A stretch of DNA of 64,000 nt, taken from assembly GCF_002775205.1 (NCBI RefSeq), contig NC_036454.1:2969382-3033381 (forward strand), read 5' to 3'. The notes beneath the pieces are model-generated. The model had not been told where the DNA came from and did not search any database. It saw only the letters and a program-made list of their open reading frames with translations. A program made the translations under genes and the position numbers. Origin of the DNA: Xiphophorus maculatus. Lineage: Eukaryota; Chordata; Actinopteri; Cyprinodontiformes; Poeciliidae. Positions 55,679 to 64,000 of the stretch are shown piece after piece; the first letter of the stretch is position 1; the number at the start of each line of letters is the position of its first letter.

Positions 55679-57874
55679 TCACATTCACTTTTCAGTTTAT
55701 TTTATTTCATTTCCCCGTTTTTTTTTTCTTCTGGTCTTTGAGCAAAAACTTCAAAATCAGAAGCAGAAACTCAGAATTTCATGTTTAATGGTTTTAAAAC
55801 CAGACTTTATGATTATCTGATGATGTTTAAAATATTTTAATGATTTTCTGCTTTATTAAACCGTTTCAGGCACAAAAATGAAACGGTTTATTAAATTATG
55901 GGTCATGTTTCAGTACTAAGCTTTAATAAGTGAAGATTTTAATCTCATTTCCATTTAGAGAAATCCCAGATAAAATATTAGAATTTGATGAAAAGAATGA
56001 AAGAACGCTGCTGCCCCTCCCCCTCCTGTTGCTACAAACTGTTAGCCGCCGAGCTAAAGGAGCTAAACTGGTTTTCCTGTTTGGAAGAATCAAACTTTGC
56101 TGTTCAGTTTCATTTCTTGGTGCCACTCATGCTATTAAACTTCAAAGTACAAGAAATATTTTATTACAATATTCATACTATTTTTGACAAAAAGACAAAT
56201 CAGGTTTTTACAGTGTAAATATCCTTTTTTGCCCCAGATTGAGATATGTTGACCTCCAGGAGGTCAAACAGACGCATCTTCTGTTAATGAGACGCGTTTG
56301 AGGAAAACAGGATCAATTATCACCTTTACACAATATAAATGTTACAATGTGAAACGTTTTGCTATGAGGTGATTTATGCTGTAATAAAGTGATAATATAT
56401 GGTACAAATCTGAAAAACGCATTTCTAGAATAATAATGTTAGTTATAAACTAATGTTTCTCCATTTTTCTTGGCTCTTCCATTTATTTCTGGTTGTAAAA
56501 ACTCAGATCTTCTGGAAAAGCAGCATCTCTTTATTTTGTTCTACATTTTAAAGTTGTAAAAAGTTACAGGAAGCTGCCAGAGTTAAAGTCTGAGCGGTAA
56601 AATGGAGCCGGATCGAGACTTCGGTCCGTTTGGAAACAGCAGGACGACAGAGAAACGTAAACGTAGCTGCTGTTCATGATGCTAAAGTTCAACTGGATCA
56701 GCTCAAAACCTCATTATTTAAATTATCTGCTGGTTTTTTACTCTAAATTTAACCTGAAAACCTGAAACTGAAGTCAAAGTTAATCCAGGAACCTCAAAAT
56801 ATGAGAAACTGGTTTCAGATCAGTTTTATGAGTGAATCAAATGACATTAAAGATGCAACACTTTTTGTTTTTGTAGCAAAATAACTAGTTAGATACATTA
56901 TTACAGCCACAATAGTCAAAATTAGAGCAATATATAATCTAAAATTAGCCACAACAGTAATAATTCTTTCATTTTTTTTGTTTTAAAATGTTTAGTTTTA
57001 AATATTGGTTTTAATATAAAGGTACAGTTACTGTCAGACTCTCCATAATGCTGAGAGAGAAGCACATCAAACCTTTAAGAAGAGAAAATTATGAAAAAGA
57101 GAAAAAAAATCTCGGATCGTATCAGGAGGAAGTTTCTGCTTCAAACAGCAGCAAACAGAAACGCCTCAGATTCAGATTCATCTTCTGATGAAATAAATAA
57201 ACCGTCTGTCTCCTTATTGGGCGTTCAGCAGGCGGCAGGTGGAAAAACGCCGCAGGTCAGAGAACTGAGCTGATTCATAAATCAACATTTTCCATGAATC
57301 CAGGCTGAACAAACACTCAGCTTCAGCCGCTGAGCTTCCTGAGATCAGATCAGATCAGAAGGAGATTTTCACACAGATCCTCCACATCTGAGCGGCCGTC
57401 GCCTCCACCTCCACACCTCCATCCCTGGAACCATCAGTCCATCCCATCACTTCATCACAGCTTTGGAAAATAGGGATTTTTTTCCACCAATGAAATCCTG
57501 GCGTCTCCAGATCTCAGGGCGGCCATCTTGTTGTGTTTTGCAGCTCCTATTTACTTGGACTTTGAATTCAGGTTAACTAACAAAATATAACAGTCAGGCT
57601 AAAAAATTATTATCTTTTACAAAAATAAAGTCGTATGACAACAAAGTTGAAAAACTGCCAAAATAAACTTTAATATCAACAGAAGACGGTTAAAATATTA
57701 GGAGAATGAAACAGTAAGTTTATCAAAAATCCAACATAAAAAATAAAAAAAATAATTATCCAAGTTTTTTTGGATGAAAATGAGGCAATAAACTGTTTCG
57801 CTTTTTGCATTTGCTGGATCTGACTGCAGGTTGAACTTTACTTTCCTTTTATGTCTTTTTACACTTTTTACGTG

Positions 57875-57880
57875 TTTATT
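57875..57880 (-). terminator. gpr21: Candidate polyadenylation signal of gpr21
   Basis: TTTATT on the plus strand is AATAAA on the minus strand, about 186 bases after the gpr21 stop codon. It is in the correct orientation. Confidence 0.4.
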
Positions 57881-58065
57881 CGATTCTCTGAATTCACACA
57901 TTGACCTTTTTCATGCAGTTTGGGGTCAAACTTTGTTCCTCCACTGAGTTTCATTCACTTGATCTCAGAAGGACCAGCAGGCATCAGCTCGGACGCCTCT
58001 CTGCGGTCCTGCAGACGCCAAACAGACGCTCTGAAACACCTCCGCCAATCCGCGGCTGCAGAGCG

Positions 58066-59127
58066 TCAGACGTGGCACCGCGTGTCGGTGCGCAGGCTGC
58101 CGGGGGGCGGGGCCTTCCTGCCGTCTGCGCAGCCGAGGCAGGAAGGCAGCAGCGGCTGCAGCAGACTGCCCAGGCCTCTTCGGAAGACGCTGTTGGAGAG
58201 GCTGTAGATGAGGCAGTTGCAGAAGCTGTTGCTGATCGCCAGCCACGTGGTGAGAAACGACGCCACAGTGTGGCGGTACAGCCCGGCGCTCTCCAGCAGG
58301 AAGTAGAGGATGTAGGGCATCCAGAGCACGTAGAAGACGCTGGTGATGCGGAACAGCACCATGGCGTAGCGCTTGTCCGTGCAGCCGTCGCAGCGCTCGC
58401 CCCCGGTGGGCGTGGCCTGCGCGCCGAAGCGGGCGTGGCGCTGGCTGATCTCCCGGATGTGCTGCCGGCAGATCCGGAAGATGCTCCCGTACGTGAAGCA
58501 GACGGTGAGCGCCGCCGGCGCGTACAGCAGCGCCACGATGAAGGTGCTGAACGTCGGGTTGGTCCGCCACGACTCGGCGCACCACTGAAAGACGTCGCCA
58601 TGGTAACCGGGCTTCCCCCAGCCCAGGAAGGACGGCAGGAAGACGAGGGCGGAGTAAACCCAGATGAGGACTATGCACGCCCGCAGCCGGCACGGCGTCA
58701 CCAGCGTGGCGTAGGACAGCGGGCGGGTGATGGCGACGTAGCGGTCCACGCTGATGCACGCCAGCGACGCCATGGAGACGCTCTTCAGCACAGAAACGGC
58801 GTAGCCAAAGGCTTTGCAGGCGAGCTGCTGGTTGAGGCCCGGGAGGCAGCGCAGCAGGGACAGAGACGGCACCAGGCAGCTGACGCCCACCAGCAGGTCG
58901 GCGCACGCCATGGTCTGGATGAAGTGTCCGGTGCTGTGGTGGTGCAGCAGCGGCGCGCAGTGGAAGACAAAGATCACCAGCAGGTTCCCGGCGATGATGA
59001 GCACAGCGAGGAAGAGGATGATGGCCGCCTCCAGCAGGCAGGTGTCCAGGCGGTGGGAGTAACCCACCGCTCCCAGCAGGCAGAACAAAGGAGAGCCGCT
59101 CTGGTTCGGATTGGAGGAGGAGTTCAT
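58066..59127 (-). CDS. gpr21: Orphan G-protein-coupled receptor GPR21
   Basis: A single-exon frame of 353 residues is the usual length for GPR21 (about 349 in mammals). It has seven hydrophobic segments and class A landmarks: N48 in TM1 (AGNLLVI), D77 in TM2 (ACADLLVG), DRY at 128-130 after SMASLACIS, a C104-C183 disulphide pair, [11 protein letters not shown] leading into NCLIY at 304-308 (a variant NPxxY), and a cysteine-rich tail (CLGC) suited to palmitoylation. The N-terminus has glycosylation sequons NSS and NQS. GPR21 is a constitutively active plasma-membrane receptor in mammals, linked to metabolic signalling. GPR52 is the close paralogue; the short MNSS N-terminus, the SPLFCLL motif and linkage to strbp favour GPR21. 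The gene is GC-rich, so long but meaningless frames run across it on both strands. The start is the first methionine in frame, as in the family. Confidence 0.92.
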   Translation of the reverse strand: MNSSSNPNQSGSPLFCLLGAVGYSHRLDTCLLEAAIILFLAVLIIAGNLLVIFVFHCAPLLHHHSTGHFIQTMACADLLVGVSCLVPSLSLLRCLPGLNQQLACKAFGYAVSVLKSVSMASLACISVDRYVAITRPLSYATLVTPCRLRACIVLIWVYSALVFLPSFLGWGKPGYHGDVFQWCAESWRTNPTFSTFIVALLYAPAALTVCFTYGSIFRICRQHIREISQRHARFGAQATPTGGERCDGCTDKRYAMVLFRITSVFYVLWMPYILYFLLESAGLYRHTVASFLTTWLAISNSFCNCLIYSLSNSVFRRGLGSLLQPLLPSCLGCADGRKAPPPGSLRTDTRCHV

Positions 59128-60000
59128 GTTGGGTCGGGTTCAGCGCCACACAGCGGTCATCCCATCTTTAAACTCCGTTCCTTTAAATCCTCAAAATGTT
59201 TGTCTGGTTTGCTGCTCAGAAAACCAAGCCGGATCATTGTCCTTCAGTCAGCGCGGCCCCCCCTCAGCCCGGCCCGGCCGCGCAGCAGCGGTTCCCCTCA
59301 GACGCAGGCATAACGCAGCCGGACTGCGCTGCTGCTGCTGCAGGCGGGGAGACAATAAGGAGGAAGAGTGATGCTGCAGAGCAACTCCTCTTCCTCTCAT
59401 CACCCCGCGCTCAGATCCTAACCCTGAGCTTTGCTCGCCGCACACAGACGTCCAGACGCCGCCGCCTTCCTTCATCTGCTGCCGGGAAATGGAAACACTC
59501 CAAACACGTTGAGCTTTTCCTCAAACCAAAAGAAAGACGGCCGGGGTTCCGGCTGCAGGGTCCCGCATGGAGGATGGATGGACCCACAATGCCTCTCTCC
59601 TCTCCTCCCCCTGCTTCTTATCTTCCTCTTCATCCCTCCTCCTTCCTCCTCACAGACATTTCCCTCCTCCTCCTCTCTCCATGGTTTCCTGCTTTCTTAG
59701 AGAAATGCTTGCAGTGATTCCAGGTCTGTGTTAAAGCTAATGAACATGTTAGGATGGGTCACTGGGCTCTGAAACATCTTCATTACATTTTTCTTAGATG
59801 ATGAGATTTTGGTCTCAGTTCTGTATTTTCAGCTGTTTTAGGGCGTCCTGTCACTTTAAATCCTGCTGCTGGCCCCAAACTCAACGTTTACTCTGACATG
59901 TGAAAATGGCTGCAAACAAATTCGTAATTACACAACTGTACTTCTTTGAAAAGCAGAAGTGGAGCCTCCTGCACAACCAATAAAAATGCAGCAAGTGATT
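59128..60000 (-). promoter_or_regulatory. gpr21: gpr21 upstream GC-rich region
   Basis: A GC/CpG-richer block at about 59230-59560 precedes the gpr21 start on its 5' side and is the likely promoter/5' UTR. No unambiguous TATA box or splice site was identified. Confidence 0.4.
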
Positions 60001-63000
60001 TCTGGATCGTTTTCTTTTCCAGCAGCCATTGTGCAGCAGTAAAACCAGCTGACCAAACCTGCTGGAGCTCTCCTTGCATTGCTAGGCAACAGGCTGGGCT
60101 TCGCTGGGGTTGCTAGGTAACATGCAGTGCCAGCTGATGTATGATTTTATATTCTGAAGGTTTTTAAACGGCTCTTTTTCCAGACATTAGCTGAACTGTA
60201 ACTTCATGGAGACGGAAGGTTTCAGACCCTCAGCCTGCAGACTGACGTCCACAGGAGGAGAAACACGAGGAGCTGCAACAAACTGAGACAAACTGAGACA
60301 AACTGTCTCCATAACAACATGTCAACAATGAAGCCGCTTCACAACAGACGTTTCTGTCCTGGTTGACGGAGATTTCAAGGGTCACCAGTCAGATGTTTGG
60401 CTGTTTTATTGTCTCAACTTTTTGTTTCTCCTTTGTTCTTCCAGGTTAAAGGTCATTGATGCCACGTCTGCTCAGCTTTCTGTGGCTCAGCAGCGTTTTG
60501 TGTTTTGTGATCAGACATCATGATGGTTTCACCTCCACCAGATCCTCCTCAGCTTGGAGGTGGACAGGAGAATCACTGTGTGACTGGACAGTGGATCATG
60601 TGACGCTCAGCCTGCTGCTGACCGAAGCTCAGAGCCGCCGGACACAAACACACAAACAAACACACATACACAAACACACACCTTAAACCAGCAGATGTTG
60701 GGAAATTGCAGCTCTACCTTCTTGCTGTGTTTTTAACCAGGTTGTTGCCAGGAACAAACTTCCCCAAACGAACAGTTTCCATGTGGAAATCAAAGGGAAC
60801 GTCACCGAGTTCAGCAGCTCCTGGCTGGTAAAACTCCTGAGTCACAGCACAGCGCCTCCCTGCTGAGGGAGAAACATCCAGAATCAGCAAGATGCTCCTC
60901 ATTCCTCCAGGCCACCAGGGGGAGTCTTGAGTAGTTACCTGTGTAACTATGCTGCTGTTCTATAATATTGTAAAAGACTTTAGTATAACACATTTTCTTT
61001 CTTCCTCCAGTCTTCTTCTGAACCTGCTTTCAAATCATGACATCCAGTTTGGTTTGGTTGTCGACTCCCCCTAGTGGTCTGGAGGACTTCTGCTCTGTGG
61101 ATCAAGTTTGCTGCATTTCATATGTTGTTTTTGATATTTGCAGAATTTTAGTTTTGGTTCCCGTTTTATTTTATTGTTTTCTTTTCTGTTGTTTTTGTTT
61201 TGAAGTTTACATCACTCATCTGTTTTCTGAGTGATGGTTTGTCCACACAGCAAACATCCTGCAGAGTTAAGGATCAACTCTTTACTCCACATTTTAGTGA
61301 AAAACAAAAAGAAGTTGATACTGCAGCCATTTCACCATGTAGCTCTTCATGCTCTGTGCAGCAGAAAAGAATCAGACGTTGGTTTGACTTCCTCTCTGCT
61401 GCAGAGGCAGGAACAGGCTGCGTCCTCCTGCAGTGCTGAGCTTCAGCTGACGGTTTGTTCAGTCATTTATTAGTTGTGCAGACATGAACCAAATCTTAAT
61501 TGACTGTGGCACCAGGAACTGCCCCCCCCCCCCAACCATGTGAACATGTGCTTAAAGTTTATTCAATTCCTCTGGGAGCTCCTTCAGGTCACACTGTTAC
61601 TGTTTTTCTAAAAACAGAACAGAGGAAAACCCAGAAGAATTTATGCATGAAAGAAATAAACTGACGTTTTATAACCCAGTCAGTGATGCTCCGACTGGAA
61701 GAAACCAGATTTTACTGATTTTAGCCTCAAACTGAACCTGGAGATCTGAGTATATAATCTAAAAATATTTTAAATGAGACTCTTCTGGTGATTAACGCAG
61801 CGTTAAAGAGTCACTGGCTGTCAGATGCTCCAGTAACTGACTGTAACATTTCACTCTATCACACCACTGACGCCCTCTGGTGGCCAGTCTGGAAACTCCA
61901 GTCTCTTGTTTCCGTTCTTTTCTTTCAGCAGAATCAGCTTTTTTCAACAAATTATTTAAAATATTTATTTTAACTTAAAATATTTAAATATTTAGTCTGA
62001 TCTCAGTCTCAATTTAAAGGTGGAAATAATAATATGAGCAGATCTGAATACATTTGCAGAAAAAACACTTTACAAAAAAGTGTTTTCAGTACAAAAACAG
62101 TTTAAACAAAAATAGAGACGAGATTTCTGGGAGTTTTTTTCATTCTAACAACAAAAGAATAAAATCACACAAACAGCTTCCAGGATCTTTGAGCCAAAGA
62201 GAAGGAATCCACTGAGTTAGTTAATTTAATCATGAATTAGAGGTTTTCTGATCATGAACCGGCACAAGAACTATTAAATCCACATTTCTGTTTTTAGATG
62301 AATCTCTCCAGTCGGTTAAACGTTGTTCTCAAACCTGCTTCAAATGAAAAGATCGTCATTTTATCACCAGAAAGGCAATAATTTTAGACTTTATTCAGTT
62401 CATCAGTTCATCATGGTGTTAATGAATAAATCCAGAGTGAAAATGGGAATAAGAAGGAAGCAGATCAGAAATCATCACCTGCAGCTTCAGCCTGAATTAT
62501 CGCTGCAGCAGCAGAAGAGCAGAGATGTGAATAAAAAATGTGTGAATTCAGATTTTATCCTGCAAGTATAAAATAATCCTGTGCATATTAGTTCATAAAC
62601 TTCCTTGTTTGTGTCACTGACAGTGAAAAACATGTTTGATCTGAGAAACCAGTGATTTATTCAGCGACAGGAGATGAAAGGTGTAAATTAGTTTTAATTT
62701 AAACTCTGAAAAGTGCAGACAAGAGAAAAAAGTGATGATTGAAGTGGGAACAAATCCTGATGACTTCAGGTGGAGCAGCAGGTTTAAGACAAACGGCAAG
62801 AAAAGACACAAAAAAAGGTTTTAATTCATCCAAATACGGTTAAACGTGTCTGAAACTTTGTGCACCATTTTCTACACTAAAGCTCAAAAATGAATGAAGG
62901 TCAGAAATATGTTTAATCTGCTATATGAGCTATAACATAAAAATTAAACATGAGTTTATGTATGTTTTCAGATACAACAGATAAAAAATGACTAAATTAC

Positions 63001-63500
63001 TAAAATGTAATAATCATATTTAAATAAATAAAATCTCCCTTTCAGAGACTTGAGAGGTTTTCATGTTAGTTTTAAAAGCACATCTAAGTTTTTTATTTTT
63101 ATTTTTTTAGTTTAGTAGAAATAAAAACTCAGTTTAAACTAAGAGATTTGAAACAGGAAAAATATTCTGGATTAGTTTTGCTTTAGTATAGTTATCAGTT
63201 TTAAATAAATAAAATCATGATAAATAAGATTTTATTTTCTTGTATGAATATCTTGAGTTTATTTTTATTGCAGGAGTATTTTATGCTGATTTATGATTAA
63301 ATGTGAAAATCAGCTGGAATCAAAACCAAAGATCCAGATTAAAACTGATCAATTGTCTCATTATTTAATTTCCCTTTTTGATCAATAAAATATGTTTTAA
63401 ATTGAATTAAATTGACACAAAGTGAATAAAGTCCAGAAAGCAGCTAAACTGGAAGAACCAGAACCAGAACCAGAAACCCAGGAAAAACCAGACAATATTA
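60001..63500. other. Intergenic DNA between gpr21 and the P2X7-type gene
   Basis: No coding exon was recognised. It contains two X-box-like words (60078-60090 and 60109-60121), an (ACAC/ACAA)n run at about 60645-60683 and a C run at about 61522-61534. The remainder is AT-rich with no bounded transposon seen. Confidence 0.45.
60078..60121. promoter_or_regulatory. Pair of RFX X-box-like sites
   Basis: ATTGCTAGGCAAC and GTTGCTAGGTAAC lie 18 bases apart. Each contains a good RGYAAC half-site and a weaker left half, resembling the RFX consensus GTNRCC(N)RGYAAC. They are about 0.95 kb upstream of gpr21. Function is not shown. Confidence 0.3.
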
Positions 63501-63510
63501 GAGAAAATTA

Positions 63511-63516
63511 TTTATT
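63511..63516 (-). terminator. Candidate polyadenylation signal of the P2X7-type gene
   Basis: TTTATT on the plus strand (AATAAA on minus) lies about 102 bases after the stop codon at 63618. Confidence 0.45.
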
Positions 63517-63617
63517 TGCTTTATCAAGTTTTTCACCAAACTGAACAAACTTTACACATTTCTTCTTTTTAGTATCTCGGTAACAAAAAGCTGTTAGTAG
63601 CAGGAGGAGTCTGAGTT

Positions 63618-64000
63618 TCAGAGCTCCCCGTTGTTTTGGGTCGGAACAGAGACGGTTCTGATGGGCGTGAAGCCGCTGTAACGTCCGTCCGGACTCGGAT
63701 ATTCCTCCCTGATCCTCCGCACGCAGCAGCGGGGGATGACAGGGTGGGAGTCATCAGGGGGAAGCCCGAACCTCCAGCTGATGAACTGCCTGTAGGCGCA
63801 GTGACGCAGGGCGGCGGGCTGCGCCCCGCCAGCAGGGGGAGCCAGAGGGTCCTGGTAGAGCAGGACGGCCTGCAGCAGTGAGCGGTCCAACACCAGCCGC
63901 CTGAACGGAGGAGACGAGGCGATGCAGGCGCCGTCGCTCCGCCTGCAGCACAGCTCCTCCTGGGGGAGGGCAGAGGAAGTGCAGCAGCCGCATTTACACC
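63618..64000 (-). CDS. p2rx7: P2X7-type receptor, C-terminal cytosolic (ballast) domain, 3' end of gene
   Basis: The last 126 residues of an open frame reach the window edge without a start, so the gene continues beyond 64000. The fragment runs from CKCGCC through EELCCR, LLQAVLLYQDPL, LRHCAYRQFISWRFG, VIPRCCVRRIREEYP and GRYSGF. This is the conserved order of the P2X7 C-terminal domain (mammals: EELCCR, LLLYQEPL, RHCAYRCY.TWRFG, LPSCCRWRIRKEFP, GQYSGF). In mammalian P2X7, an ATP-gated cation channel, this cytosolic domain binds zinc through its cysteines and a guanine nucleotide. The key cysteines and the HCAYR histidine are kept. An extra tail of about 14 residues follows the GFTPIR motif. 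Fish genomes also carry free-standing genes with this domain, so without the channel exons true p2rx7 is likely but not certain. Confidence 0.75.
   Translation of the reverse strand, partial: CKCGCCTSSALPQEELCCRRSDGACIASSPPFRRLVLDRSLLQAVLLYQDPLAPPAGGAQPAALRHCAYRQFISWRFGLPPDDSHPVIPRCCVRRIREEYPSPDGRYSGFTPIRTVSVPTQNNGEL

Larger units (their letters stand above)
49448..57870. other. Intergenic DNA between strbp and gpr21
   Basis: No protein-coding exon was recognised on either strand, including any for rabgap1. A GC-richer patch lies at about 49680-49910. A hAT MITE and three simple repeats are listed separately. A 60-codon frame at 57091-57273, rich in lysine, serine and aspartate, lacks homology or splice partners. 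Confidence 0.45.

Noticed and set aside
57091-57273. 60-codon basic/acidic frame with a serine-aspartate run
   Set aside because: It looks superficially like a nuclear protein exon, but no splice-site context, neighbouring exon or family match was recognised.
58066-59127. Assignment of the receptor to gpr52
   Set aside because: GPR52 is close in sequence, but its N-terminus is longer and it is linked to RABGAP1L, not STRBP.
57901-59313. 470-codon plus-strand open frame, and 394-codon minus-strand frame at 57965-59149
   Set aside because: Both overlap the gpr21 coding frame in other frames or on the other strand. Their arginine-, alanine- and proline-rich composition is the usual shadow of a GC-rich gene; the 353-codon GPCR frame has the real motifs.

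Overview
The window looks like a ray-finned (teleost, probably percomorph) fish chromosome. Coding sequence is sparse and cut into short exons by GT-AG introns. The surrounding DNA is AT-rich, full of TG/CA microsatellites and small DNA-transposon relics, and the proteins are clearly vertebrate. Four genes or gene fragments can be supported. No bacterial-type operon, CRISPR array, rRNA or tRNA was seen.

Layout. 1957-3749 (minus): a fish-type TRIM gene (RING, B-box, coiled coil, PRY-SPRY) whose reading frame is split by a 366-bp solo-LTR-like insert. A truncated copy of its 5' end lies at about 4620-5030. 8820-48860 (plus): a complete strbp gene (spermatid perinuclear RNA-binding protein, an ILF3/NF90 relative). 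It has a CpG-island first exon with an NRF1-type site, a 14.4-kb first intron, an ATG at the very end of exon 2, and 16 further coding exons encoding a DZF domain and two dsRNA-binding domains. All exon phases join without a break (671 codons plus stop, against about 672 residues in mammals). There are two alternative last exons: the nearer (46552-46637) gives the mammal-like C-terminus, the farther (48347-48435) a different one. 58066-59127 (minus): an intronless orphan GPCR, gpr21. 63618-63998 onward (minus, cut by the window edge): the C-terminal cytosolic 'ballast' domain of a P2X7-type receptor.

The tail-to-tail arrangement of strbp and gpr21 matches the mammalian STRBP / RABGAP1-GPR21 neighbourhood. 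No exon of rabgap1, the mammalian host gene of GPR21, was recognised around the fish gpr21. These genes do not form a pathway; the linkage is ancestral synteny.

The non-coding DNA holds several well-delimited elements: three hAT-type MITEs with 8-bp target duplications (11214-11530, 17415-17631, 51312-51512), further decayed MITEs, a TTAA-flanked piggyBac-like MITE family with four copies, and a 2.3-kb non-autonomous element with terminal inverted repeats and internal tandem copies in strbp intron 12. There is no sign of a wholly new system. The most interesting observations are the alternative strbp ends, the GC splice donor beside a CA repeat, the LTR-split TRIM with an in-frame splice option, and the apparent loss of the gpr21 host gene.
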